Source of the DNA: an uncultured Haemophilus sp.
Lineage (GTDB): Bacteria > Pseudomonadota > Gammaproteobacteria > Enterobacterales > Pasteurellaceae
Assembly (NCBI GenBank): GCA_905205995.1
Contig: CAJLFU010000010.1
Coordinates: forward strand, 1-58,096
Length of the DNA stretch: 58,096 nucleotides
Direction: 5' to 3'
The first letter of the stretch is position 1. The number at the start of each line of letters is the position of its first letter. The translations under genes and the position numbers were made by a program. The notes under the pieces were generated by a model. That model did not search any database. It was not told the DNA's origin and saw nothing but the letters and a program-made list of their open reading frames with translations. Of this stretch, positions 32,432 through 41,243 are shown piece by piece.

Positions 32432-33478
32432 ATGTCAATAAAAACCACATTAAAATTAACCGCACTTTCAGCCCTAACCGCTCTCGCGTACACTTCTCAT
32501 GCACAGGCTGAAGGCAAACTCACCGTATATTGCAGTGTACAAAATGTAGTATGCGAAAAAGTCACTCAAGCCTTTAGTAAAAAATACAATGTAGATGCAC
32601 AATTTGTGCGTAATAGTACAGGCGTCGTATTAGGCAAAATTAAAGCTGAAAAAGAAAACCCACAAGCTGATTTCTGGTTTGGTGGCACCATTGAACCTCA
32701 TCTTCAAGCGGCTGAATTAGACTTACTTGAATCCTATCGTTCCCCATTACAAAAAGACATCATGCCGCAATTTAAATCTTTAATGGAGCAACGCGGTAAT
32801 TTCACTTCTGTTATTTACTTAATGGAACTTGGTATTGGGGTAAATACTAAGAAATTAAAGGAATTGAATATTCCTGCACCAAAATGTTATGCAGATCTAC
32901 TAAAACCTGAATATCAAGGGCAAATTCAATACCCAGATCCCCGTGTTTCCGGCACCGGTTACTCGCTTATCAGTACGTTTTCCACCTTATGGGGAGAAGA
33001 AAAAGCTTTTGACTATCTGAAAAAATTAGAACCCAATCTAATGCAACATACCAAAACAGGTCTTGCGAGCAACTATTTGGCTAACGGTACCGTAGCAATT
33101 GATTTAGGTTTTATGTTGGTTTATCCACGTGAGAAGAAAAATGGTGCACCAGTTGAAGGCATTTTACCATGCGAAGGCGTGGGCTATTCTTTAGGCGGGG
33201 CAAGCATCATTAAAGGAGCTAGAAACCTTGATAATGCCAAACTGTTTATGGATTTCGTGCTAAGCAAAGAAGCCCAAGAAATTCCTTGGAAAGAATCAGA
33301 CTCTTATCAACTTCCAACTAATATCCATGCAGAACCTGCACCAGGTTTCCTACCAGCTAGCAAATTAAAACTGGTAGATATTGATTTTATGAAATTCGGT
33401 ACAGATCAAGAAGGCAAACGCCTTACCCAACGTTGGGTTTCTGAAGTACTCTTAGAGGGTAAATCACCAAAAGAATAA
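32432..33478 (+). CDS. Orphan AfuA-like periplasmic binding protein with changed ligand residues
   Basis: A 348-residue periplasmic binding protein with a signal peptide (1-26, SHAQA/EG). It aligns along its whole length with the two AfuA copies at 20078-22278 (TVYCSVQN, NPQADFWFGGT, SGTGYS, LWGEEKAFDYLK, PCEG.GY.LGGASIIKGARNLDNAK). The three sugar-contact positions are replaced: L229 and V230 for His-Asp, S253 for Glu. The arginine-rich RNAARGE loop also becomes NYLANGT. No permease or ATPase is nearby; it stands alone between divergent uvrD and convergent fdhD. It may feed AfuBC with a different ligand or have a new role. AAGGAGA precedes the ATG. Confidence 0.85.
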   Translation: MSIKTTLKLTALSALTALAYTSHAQAEGKLTVYCSVQNVVCEKVTQAFSKKYNVDAQFVRNSTGVVLGKIKAEKENPQADFWFGGTIEPHLQAAELDLLESYRSPLQKDIMPQFKSLMEQRGNFTSVIYLMELGIGVNTKKLKELNIPAPKCYADLLKPEYQGQIQYPDPRVSGTGYSLISTFSTLWGEEKAFDYLKKLEPNLMQHTKTGLASNYLANGTVAIDLGFMLVYPREKKNGAPVEGILPCEGVGYSLGGASIIKGARNLDNAKLFMDFVLSKEAQEIPWKESDSYQLPTNIHAEPAPGFLPASKLKLVDIDFMKFGTDQEGKRLTQRWVSEVLLEGKSPKE

Positions 33479-33489
33479 AAGGAATAAAC

Positions 33490-33535
33490 AAAAAGTGCGG
33501 TCAAAAATCATGATGTTTTTTGACTGCACTTTTTT
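33490..33535. terminator. Bidirectional paired uptake-sequence terminator
   Basis: AAAAAGTGCGGTCAAAAA pairs with TTTTTTGACTGCACTTTTTT around an 8-base loop with one G-T type mismatch. It serves the orphan binding-protein gene (+) and fdhD (-). Confidence 0.82.
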
Positions 33536-33546
33536 ATAGATAAAAC

Positions 33547-34356
33547 TTAAGCTAAAACCAACCGCTCTTTCCCCGCATAGATATTGGCTTTTCCTGGGCG
33601 AGCAAAGCCGATAAGGGAAAGATTGTGTTGTTCGGCCATATTGACAGCAAGATCTGTCGCAGCAGAAATCGCAACAAGTAATTCGATACCACAAGCTACC
33701 GATTTTTGAACCATTTCATAACTGGCTCGGCTTGAAACAAGTACGAATCCTTGCGGTTGATTTTGTTTAGCATGCCAGCCGATTAATTTATCTAGCGCAA
33801 CATGTCGCCCTACATCCTCTCGAATCGCCAGTAAATTACCAGACAAATCAAAAAAAGCCGCTGCATGTGTTGCACCTGTTTCTTTCCCGAGTTTTTGATT
33901 AGCTTGTAATTGTTCTAAGCAGCCATCTAATAAATTTAAATTAAATTGGAAAGTGCGGTCTAATTCTGGCAATTTTTTATAAACTTGTGAGATTTGTTCT
34001 GTGCCGCAAATGCCACATCCTGTTCTGCCTGTTAATGTTCGACGATGATCTTTCAATGCCACAAATTGGCGGCTAGATAATTCAATTTGCACTTCAATAC
34101 CATTGCATACTTCCACCACATCAATACCATAAATATCCGCTTTTTTCTCAATAATGCCTTCTGCGAGTGAAAAGCCTAAAGCAAAATCCTCTAAATCTTG
34201 TGGAGAACACATCATGACGGTATGCGCAATACCATTATAGACAAGAGAAACAGGGACTTCCGCAGCTAGACTATCTTGTTTTTCAATGAAAAGTGCGGTC
34301 GGATTTTCAGGTGTTTTTTTAAAAAAATTGATTGTTTTTTGGATTATCCAGTGCAT
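33547..34356 (-). CDS. fdhD: FdhD, sulfur carrier for formate dehydrogenase maturation
   Basis: Moves sulfur from IscS to the molybdenum cofactor of formate dehydrogenase. It has 269 residues from the ATG at 34356 (GGGA five bases upstream; the frame starts with a TTG four codons earlier). The catalytic CGIC motif lies at C114 and C117, within LTGRTGCGICGTEQ. Other family segments are ALGFSLAEGII, REDVGRHVALDKLIGW and LVSSRASYEMVQK. It is divergent from fdnG and shares its 273-base regulatory region. Confidence 0.95.
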   Translation of the reverse strand: MHWIIQKTINFFKKTPENPTALFIEKQDSLAAEVPVSLVYNGIAHTVMMCSPQDLEDFALGFSLAEGIIEKKADIYGIDVVEVCNGIEVQIELSSRQFVALKDHRRTLTGRTGCGICGTEQISQVYKKLPELDRTFQFNLNLLDGCLEQLQANQKLGKETGATHAAAFFDLSGNLLAIREDVGRHVALDKLIGWHAKQNQPQGFVLVSSRASYEMVQKSVACGIELLVAISAATDLAVNMAEQHNLSLIGFARPGKANIYAGKERLVLA

Positions 34357-34416
34357 TATTTTTCCCAATAAAATAGTTGTAGCAAAATGTTACTTTTTTT
34401 TAACAAAAAATGCTTG

Positions 34417-34438
34417 TTTTGTGATCTAGCTCAAGTTT
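34417..34438. promoter_or_regulatory. CRP-like site between fdhD and fdnG
   Basis: TTTTGTGATCTAGCTCAAGTTT has a perfect TGTGATCTAG left half and a 3-of-5 right half. Spacing of six fits CRP, not FNR (which needs four). I found no good FNR box in the 273-base gap, though anaerobic control of this operon would be expected. Confidence 0.5.
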
Positions 34439-34600
34439 TAAAACGATTATAACAAGTTTTGATTATAGATTTCAGGTTAAAAAATAGTTAAAATTATCCT
34501 TGTTTAAATTGGTCATTATTATAGCCGATTTAATGGTTGATACGTTATTTTAACGAAATCAAATAAATTATCTATACGAATTTATACTATCAAAATATCT

Positions 34601-34616
34601 TAACGGTTCGCCGTTA
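34601..34616 (+). promoter_or_regulatory. UUCG tetraloop hairpin just before the fdnG ribosome site
   Basis: TAACGG-TTCG-CCGTTA is a perfect 6-bp stem closed by the very stable UUCG loop, ending two bases before the AAGGAG of fdnG. It could mark a processed or stabilised 5' end or help expose the ribosome site. Confidence 0.6.
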
Positions 34617-34629
34617 TGAAGGAGTGATT

Positions 34630-37600
34630 ATGCAGGTCTCTAGACGTAAGTTCTTTAAGATCTGTGCAGGTGGTATGGCGGGGACGTCTGCGGCAATGTT
34701 GGGCTTTGCACCATCATCTGTTTTAGCAGCGCCACGTGAGTACAAATTATTACGGGCATTTGAATCCCGTAACACCTGTACATATTGTTCTGTAAGCTGT
34801 GGTATGTTGCTATATAGCACAGGTAAACCTTACGATTCCTTAAGCAGCCACACAGGTACCAATACCCGTTCTAAATTATTCCACCTTGAAGGTGACCCAG
34901 ACCATCCGGTAAGCCGTGGTGCGTTGTGTCCGAAAGGTGCAGGCGCGTTAGACTATGTTAATAGTGAAAGTCGCGTACTATATCCTGAATATCGTGCACC
35001 AGGTTCTGACAAGTGGGTTCGTCTTTCTTGGGAAGAAGCGATCAAACGCGTTTCTCGTTTATTAAAAGATGACCGTGATGCTAACTTTGTTGAAAAAGAC
35101 GCAAGTGGCAAAACTGTTAACCGTTGGACAACTACAGGTATTATGACCGCCTCTGCCACGAGTAATGAGGCCGCACTTCTTACCCATAAATGGGTTCGAA
35201 TGATGGGCATAGTGCCGATGTGTAACCAAGCGAATACTTGACACGGACCAACGGTAGCAAGTCTTGCTCCATCATTTGGTCGCGGTGCCATGACAAACAA
35301 CTGGGTTGACATCAAAAACGCCAATCTTATTATCGTTCAAGGCGGTAACCCTGCTGAAGCTCACCCTGTTGGCTTCCGTTGGGCGATCGAGGCGAAGAAA
35401 AACGGTGCTAAAATCATCGTGGTTGATCCTCGCTTTAACCGTACAGCGTCTGTAGCTGACCTTCATGCGCCAATTCGTTCTGGTACTGATATCGCATTCT
35501 TAATGGGTGTGATCCGTTACCTATTGGAAACCAATCAAATCCAACACGAATACGTTAAACACTATACCAATGCTTCATTCTTAATTGATGAAGGCTTCAA
35601 ATTTGAAGATGGTTTATTCGTAGGTTTTGATGAAGAAAAACATGCTTACGATAAATCAAAATGGAATTACCAATTTGATGAAAATGGTTTTGCCAAACGT
35701 GATATGACCTTACAAGATCCACGTTGTGTGATTAATATCTTGAAAGATCACGTTTCTCGCTATACCCCAGAAATGGTTGAGCGTATCACAGGCGTCAAAC
35801 AAAAAACCTTCTTACAAATCTGTGAAGAGATTGGTAAAACCTCTGCTCCAAACAAAACTATGACGCACTTATATGCGTTAGGTTTAACTGAGCATACAAT
35901 TGGTACACAAAACATTCGCTCAATGGCAATGATCCAATTACTCTTAGGTAACATGGGTATGCCAGGCGGTGGTATTAATGCATTACGTGGACACTCAAAC
36001 GTTCAAGGTACAACAGATATGGGCTTATTGCCGATGTCTTTACCAGGTTATATGCGTCTACCAAATGACAAAGATAGCTCTTACGAACAATACATTAATG
36101 CGATTACGCCAAAAGATATCGTACCAAACCAAGTAAACTACTATCGTAATACGTCGAAATTCTTCGTGAGTCTGATGAAAACGTTCTATGGTGATAAAGC
36201 AACCAAAGAAAATGGTTGGGGTTTCGATTTCTTACCAAAAGCAGATCGTTTATACGATCCTATCACTCATGTTAAGTTAATGAATGATGGCAAATTGAAC
36301 GGTTGGATTTTACAAGGTTTCAACGTATTAAACTCATTACCGAACAAAAACAAAACTGTTGCAGGTATGAGCAAATTGAAATTCTTAATCGTAATGGATC
36401 CGCTTCAAACTGAATCTTCTGAATTCTGGAAAAACTTTGGTGAATCAAACGATGTAAATCCAGCAGATATTCAAACTGAAGTATTCCGTTTACCAACTAC
36501 TTGTTTCGCAGAAGAAGATGGCTCTATTTCCAACTCCGGTCGTTGGGCACAATGGCACTGGAAAGGCTGTGACCAACCAGGTGAAGCACTACCAGATGTT
36601 GAAATTCTTTCTATGATTCGTGAAGAAATGCATCATCTTTATCAAAAAGAAGGTGGTCGTGGTATTGAATCTTTCGAAGCGATGACTTGGAACTATGCAC
36701 AACCGCATGCACCAAGCTCCACAGAGTTAGCAAAAGAATTAAATGGTTATGCTCTTGAAGATCTTTTAGATGCTAACGGTAATGTGGTTTATAAGAAAGG
36801 TCAATTACTTAACGGATTCGCTCACTTACGTGATGATGGTACAACCTCTGCAGGTAACTGGATATACGTAGGTCAATGGACTGAAAAAGGTAACCAAATG
36901 GCAAACCGTGACAATTCTGACCCTTCAGGTTTAGGTTGTACATTAGGTTGGGGCTTCGCATGGCCGGCAAACCGCCGTGTTCTTTATAGCCGTGCTTCAC
37001 TTGATATTAACGGTAATCCTTGGGATAAACACCGTCAATTAATCAAATGGAACGGTAAAAACTGGAACTGGCATGATGTGGCTGACTATGGTACACAACC
37101 ACCGGGTTCTGATGCAGGTCCATTCATTATGTCTGCAGAAGGTGTAGGCCGTTTATTTGCAGTAGATAAAATTACAAGTGGTCCAATGCCTGAGCACTAT
37201 GAACCAATTGAAAGCCCAATTGATACTAACCCACTGCATCCAAGTGTAGTCTCTGATCCGACAGTTCGTATCTATAAAGAAGACCGCGAATTTATCGGCT
37301 CAAATAAAGACTTCCCATATGTGGCAACGACTTATCGTTTGACCGAGCACTTCCACAGTTGGACGGCTCAATCTGCATTAAATATCATCGCTCAACCACA
37401 ACAATTCGTGGAAATCGGTGAAAAATTAGCTGCAGAAAAAGGTATCCAAAAAGGTGATATGGTGAAAATTACTTCTCGCCGTGGCTACATTAAAGCCGTC
37501 GCAGTCGTAACGAAACGTTTGAAAGATTTAGAAGTCGATGGACGTACCGTACACCATATAGGCCTTCCAATTCACTGGAATATGAAAGCCTTAAATGGTA

Positions 37601-37713
37601 AAGGTAATCGTGGTTTCTCCACCAATACCTTATCACCATCTTGGGGTGAATCGGTTACACAAACACCAGAATATAAAACATTCTTGGTAAATATCGAGAA
37701 GGCGGAGGCATAA
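34630..37713 (+). CDS. fdnG: Formate dehydrogenase-N catalytic subunit, selenoprotein
   Basis: Molybdopterin, selenium-containing catalytic subunit that oxidises formate in the periplasm and passes electrons to FdnH. It has 1027 residues, read through an in-frame TGA at 35239-35241 as selenocysteine (Sec204), in the context NQANT-Sec-HGPTVASL that matches E. coli FdnG around Sec196. A Tat signal SRRKFFKICAGG begins at residue 4. A [4Fe-4S] site uses C50, C53, C57 and C100. The ATG at 34630 is chosen because AAGGAG lies seven bases before it. It is followed after one base by fdnH. H. influenzae names for the same genes are fdxGHI. Needs SelABCD, which are not in the window. Confidence 0.96.
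35239..35282 (+). promoter_or_regulatory. SECIS element of fdnG
   Basis: Directly after the TGA, GACCAA pairs with TTGGTC, and an inner stem AGCAA/TTGCT closes the loop GTC, giving the AGCAAGTCTTGCT apex. This is the same layout as the E. coli fdnG and fdhF elements bound by SelB. Confidence 0.85.
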
Positions 37714-37714
37714 T

Positions 37715-38656
37715 ATGGCAGGAAGTGGTCAAGGCGTTCAATCGCAAGACATTATCAAGGTCTCCGCTACGTCTGGTTTTACGCCAGCACCTCAAGCGCG
37801 AGATCATAAAGTTGAAGTAGCAAAATTAATCGACGTATCCACCTGTATCGGTTGTAAAGCCTGTCAGGTGGGCTGTTCAGAGTGGAATGATATCCGTTCT
37901 GACGTCAATGCAAAATGTGTGGGGATCTACGATAACCCAGTAGATCTCAATGCAAAAGCATGGACGGTAATGCGCTTTAACGAAGTAGAAGAAAATGATC
38001 GTTTAGAATGGTTAATCCGTAAAGATGGTTGTATGCACTGTTCAGAACCAGGCTGTTTAAAAGCTTGTCCTGCACCAGGTGCAATCATCCAATATGCGAA
38101 CGGTATCGTGGATTTCCAATCTGATAAATGTATCGGTTGTGGTTACTGTATCGCAGGTTGTCCGTTCAACATTCCACGTATGAACCCAGACGATAACCGC
38201 GTGTACAAATGTACCCTTTGTGTGGATCGTGTTTCTGTAGGCCAAGAACCGGCTTGCGTGAAAACATGCCCAACAGGTGCAATTCGTTTTGGTTCTAAAG
38301 AAGAAATGAAACTCTACGCAGAACAACGTGTTGCTGACTTAAAATCACGTGGTTACGAAAATGCAGGTATCTACGACCCTGAAGGTGTGGGTGGTACACA
38401 CGTAATGTATGTATTACACCATGCTGATAAACCAGAACTTTATTCCGGTCTTCCTAAAGATCCACAAATTGACCTCACCGTCACTGTGTGGAAAGATATC
38501 TTGAAACCGGTAGCTGCTGTGGCAATGGGTGGTTTAGCGCTTGCTGAAATCGGTCACTACTTAGCTGTAGGTCCAAACGTGGAAGAAGATGTAGAAGATC
38601 ATCACCACGAATTTGAAGAAGAAGAAGAAGATAAAAAAGGGGGCAAAGATGAGTAA
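37715..38656 (+). CDS. fdnH: Formate dehydrogenase-N iron-sulfur subunit
   Basis: Electron-transfer subunit, 313 residues, with sixteen cysteines in four groups for four [4Fe-4S] clusters: C44/47/50/54, C106/109/114/118, C139/142/145/149 and C166/169/181/185. A single C-terminal membrane helix (VAAVAMGGLALAEIGHYLAVG) anchors it, followed by a very acidic tail with a run of five glutamates encoded by a GAA repeat (38615-38630). It carries electrons from FdnG to the cytochrome FdnI and overlaps fdnI by eight bases. Confidence 0.96.
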   Translation: MAGSGQGVQSQDIIKVSATSGFTPAPQARDHKVEVAKLIDVSTCIGCKACQVGCSEWNDIRSDVNAKCVGIYDNPVDLNAKAWTVMRFNEVEENDRLEWLIRKDGCMHCSEPGCLKACPAPGAIIQYANGIVDFQSDKCIGCGYCIAGCPFNIPRMNPDDNRVYKCTLCVDRVSVGQEPACVKTCPTGAIRFGSKEEMKLYAEQRVADLKSRGYENAGIYDPEGVGGTHVMYVLHHADKPELYSGLPKDPQIDLTVTVWKDILKPVAAVAMGGLALAEIGHYLAVGPNVEEDVEDHHHEFEEEEEDKKGGKDE

Positions 38657-39365
38657 GATTGAGATTAGCAATGATACTCGAATCATTCGTCATAGAACGC
38701 CTGCTCGTTTTAGCCACTGGCTACTCGTAATCTGCTTCTTTATGACGATGTTCACTGGTGTGGCTTTCTTCTTCCCAGATTTTGCGTGGTTAACTGAGAT
38801 TTTAGGTACCCCGCAACTGGCGCGAGCAATTCACCCGTTCACCGGTATCATTATGTTTGTTGCCTTTATTTTCCTTGGCTATCTTTACTGGGATCACAAC
38901 ATTCCAGAGAAAAACGATATCCGCTGGTTAAAAGGCATGGTTGAAGTATTGAAAGGAAATGAACACGCTGTTGCTTATAACGGTAAGTATAACCTTGGTC
39001 AAAAAATGTTATTCTGGACATTGAACTTGGCGATGGTTACCTTGCTTGTAACCGGCATCATTATGTGGCGTCAATTTTTCTCGCACTACTTCTCTATTCC
39101 GGTATTACGTTTTGCGATTTTACTTCACTCACTAAGTGCATTCATGTTGTTCACCGGTATCTTGGTACACATGTACATGGCATTCTGGGTGAAAGGCTCC
39201 ATTCGTGGTATCGTGGAAGGTTGGGTAACCGTTCGCTGGGCGAAAAAACACCACCCGAAATGGTATAACGAAGAAGTACTTCCTAAGCTAGAAGAAGACC
39301 TTAAAAACGAAGCTGAAGGTAAAAAAGTAAAAACCAAAGCATTGTTCAAAGGTATCAATGGCTAA
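38649..39365 (+). CDS. fdnI: Formate dehydrogenase-N cytochrome b subunit
   Basis: Membrane di-heme cytochrome b that reduces quinone, 238 residues with four helices. Conserved parts include RFSHWLLVICFFMTMFTGVAFFFP, IHPFTGIIMFVAF, EVLKGNEHAVAYNGKYNLGQKMLFW and LVHMYMAFWVKGSIRGIVEG, with histidines placed for heme. The frame runs back to 38613 inside fdnH, but the ATG at 38649 has GGGGG nearby and matches the family start. The C-terminal ~35 residues are strongly charged and longer than in E. coli (217). Confidence 0.95.
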   Translation: MSKIEISNDTRIIRHRTPARFSHWLLVICFFMTMFTGVAFFFPDFAWLTEILGTPQLARAIHPFTGIIMFVAFIFLGYLYWDHNIPEKNDIRWLKGMVEVLKGNEHAVAYNGKYNLGQKMLFWTLNLAMVTLLVTGIIMWRQFFSHYFSIPVLRFAILLHSLSAFMLFTGILVHMYMAFWVKGSIRGIVEGWVTVRWAKKHHPKWYNEEVLPKLEEDLKNEAEGKKVKTKALFKGING

Positions 39366-39369
39366 AATC

Positions 39370-39401
39370 AAAAAGTGCGGTTAAAATTGACCGCACTTTT
39401 T
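39370..39401. terminator. Paired uptake-sequence terminator after fdnI
   Basis: AAAAAGTGCGGT, loop TAAAATTG, ACCGCACTTTTT. It separates fdnGHI from fdhE, so fdhE may depend on read-through or its own promoter. Confidence 0.82.
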
Positions 39402-39425
39402 CTTATAAATACTTAAGAGACAATT

Positions 39426-40334
39426 ATGAGTATCAAAATCTTATCTGCAGACGAAATCAAACAAAAAACGAATTCATACGATATTCCGCCTGTTTTGTTT
39501 GCTAACCCTAAAAATCTTTATCAACGTCGTGCAAAACGTTTAAGAGAATTAGCGAAAGATCATCCATTGGCTGATTATTTACTCTTTGCTGCAGATGTTG
39601 TGGAAAGCCAATTAAGCGTATTTGAAAAAAATCCATTAGAAAAACAGCATTTCGATAATTTAGATGAACTTGAACCGTTAAATACTAAAACATTTAAACG
39701 CTCAAGCATTTGGATTGAATATCTCAAAGAAATTTTACATAGCATTAAACCAAAAGCAAATGAACAGGTTCTTGCTACAATTGAGAATCTTGAAAAAGCC
39801 TCTGATAAAGAGCTTGAAGAAATGGCTAGCCATCTTTTAAACCAAGAATTTAATTTGGTGAGCACTGATAAAGCTGTCTTTATTTGGGCTGCGCTTTCTC
39901 TTTATTGGCTACAACTGGCTCAACAAATTCCTCATAACAGTCGCCAAGAAGGAACTGACAATCTACATTACTGCCCTGTTTGTGGTTCTGCGCCAGTATC
40001 AAGTGTTGTCCATATCGGTACTTCACAAGGTTTACGCTATTTGCACTGCAATCTCTGTGAAAGTGAGTGGAATTTAGTGCGTGCACAGTGCACAAACTGC
40101 AATGAACACAAAAATCTTGAAATGTGGTCATTAAATGAAGAGCTTGCTCTTGTTCGTGCTGAAACCTGTGGCGATTGCCAAAGCTATTTAAAAATCATGT
40201 TCCAAGAAAAAGATCCGAATGTTGAAGCGGTAGCAGATGATTTAGCATCAATTTTCTTAGATATTGAAATGGAAGAAAAAGGCTTCGCACGCAGTGGATT
40301 AAATCCATTTGTCTTCCCAGCAGAAGAAGTGTAA
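39426..40334 (+). CDS. fdhE: FdhE, formate dehydrogenase maturation protein
   Basis: Cytoplasmic protein needed to assemble the respiratory formate dehydrogenase, 302 residues. The C-terminal part holds the family's rubredoxin-like cysteine pairs: CPVCGS, HCNLCESEW, CTNCN and CGDCQSY. The N-terminal part is helical (FANPKNLYQRRAKRLRELAKDHPLADYL). It follows the fdn operon and ends at another paired uptake-sequence hairpin. Confidence 0.95.
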   Translation: MSIKILSADEIKQKTNSYDIPPVLFANPKNLYQRRAKRLRELAKDHPLADYLLFAADVVESQLSVFEKNPLEKQHFDNLDELEPLNTKTFKRSSIWIEYLKEILHSIKPKANEQVLATIENLEKASDKELEEMASHLLNQEFNLVSTDKAVFIWAALSLYWLQLAQQIPHNSRQEGTDNLHYCPVCGSAPVSSVVHIGTSQGLRYLHCNLCESEWNLVRAQCTNCNEHKNLEMWSLNEELALVRAETCGDCQSYLKIMFQEKDPNVEAVADDLASIFLDIEMEEKGFARSGLNPFVFPAEEV

Positions 40335-40355
40335 TGTCTTATTTTTCAGATAAAC

Positions 40356-40384
40356 AAAGTGCGGTTAAAATTGACCGCACTTTT
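40356..40384. terminator. Bidirectional paired uptake-sequence terminator between fdhE and rimI
   Basis: AAAGTGCGGT, loop TAAAATTG, ACCGCACTTT. The loop is identical to that of the hairpin at 39370-39401, about 1 kb away. Confidence 0.82.
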
Positions 40385-40389
40385 GCATT

Positions 40390-40833
40390 CTAGAGATAAC
40401 ATGCCATCACGACAGCATTTTCTCGTCCACCATCTGGTTTGGGATAATAATTCTTACGAATATCAACCTCATTAAACCCTAACTTTTCATAAAGGAAACG
40501 AGCAGGATTCGATTCACGCACTTCAAGCCAAAGCGTTTGAATACCTTTCTCTTTAAGCTTATCCATTAAACCTTGCAATAAAAACGAACCGTAGCCCTTT
40601 CCTTGTTGAGCTGGGTCAATCGCAATATTGAATAGTGTGGCTTCATCTAATACCGTTTGGCAAATAGCAAAACCCAGCACTTGCTCCTTTTCCACTAATT
40701 TCAAATTGAGATAACGTTCGCCGACATTATTTTTCAATGTTCCCAATGACCAAGGCACTAGGTGTGCGGCTTGTTCAATTTCATATAAGCGATCCATATC
40801 GCATTCTTCAATAGGAAAAAGAGAAGGCATCAT
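40390..40833 (-). CDS. rimI: Ribosomal protein S18 alanine N-acetyltransferase RimI
   Basis: GNAT acetyltransferase for the N-terminus of ribosomal protein S18, 147 residues (E. coli 148). The acetyl-CoA loop is QQGKGYGSFLLQGLM and the C-terminal PARFLYEKLGFNEVDIRKNYYP is the RimI signature. The ATG at 40833, two bases after the holD stop, gives the family length; the frame extends further into holD. The holD-rimI order is that of enterobacteria and H. influenzae. Confidence 0.93.
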   Translation of the reverse strand: MMPSLFPIEECDMDRLYEIEQAAHLVPWSLGTLKNNVGERYLNLKLVEKEQVLGFAICQTVLDEATLFNIAIDPAQQGKGYGSFLLQGLMDKLKEKGIQTLWLEVRESNPARFLYEKLGFNEVDIRKNYYPKPDGGRENAVVMACYL

Positions 40834-40835
40834 GA

Positions 40836-41240
40836 TTAAATTTGTTGGATTTGTTGCCAAAGCTCACGCTTAGCTTGGCTATCTTGCTGGAATTGTTGCC
40901 AATCAACAGAGCGATAAACTCGCTCTGCATTTAAGCAATAAGGCAAAGTGCGGTCGATTTCATCAGCATTTTCAGCTAATAACCAATACCGAACAGAATG
41001 TTGTAACGTGATATGTTGAATTTGATCAAAATTCAAGCAAAGGCAATCTTCTTTTTTAAGCTCTAGCGCAAGTCGAACATCTGCAAAAAGCGGTGAACTC
41101 GAGAGATTATCATTAGTCACCACAATAAATTTCACTTGTTCAGAAACACCCACACCTACCGCCCCTTGCAATACTTCTGGGCGATAGAGCTGCCAACGGG
41201 TTATCCCCATTTCATTTAAAAGAAGATTGCGTCTATCCAT
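40836..41240 (-). CDS. holD: DNA polymerase III psi subunit
   Basis: Psi subunit of the clamp loader, linking the complex to chi and SSB. It has 134 residues. The N-terminus MDRRNLLLNEMGITRWQLYRPEVLQGAVGVGV lines up with E. coli HolD (LQQLGITQWSLRRPGALQGEIAIAI), and the C-terminus AKRELWQQIQQI matches ARAALWQQI. It is followed by rimI after two bases and lies three bases after the lipoprotein gene, so the three may be cotranscribed. Confidence 0.9.
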   Translation of the reverse strand: MDRRNLLLNEMGITRWQLYRPEVLQGAVGVGVSEQVKFIVVTNDNLSSSPLFADVRLALELKKEDCLCLNFDQIQHITLQHSVRYWLLAENADEIDRTLPYCLNAERVYRSVDWQQFQQDSQAKRELWQQIQQI

Positions 41241-41243
41241 AGA

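Noticed and set aside
35239..35241. Premature stop splitting the formate dehydrogenase gene into two pieces
   Set aside because: The reading frame is unchanged across the TGA, both sides align to one FdnG, the codon sits at the known selenocysteine place and a SECIS hairpin follows. It is a recoded codon, not a broken gene.
38615..38630. GAA repeat in fdnH as a phase-variation tract
   Set aside because: The unit is three bases, so length changes keep the frame; it only encodes a glutamate run in an acidic tail that is also acidic in E. coli FdnH.
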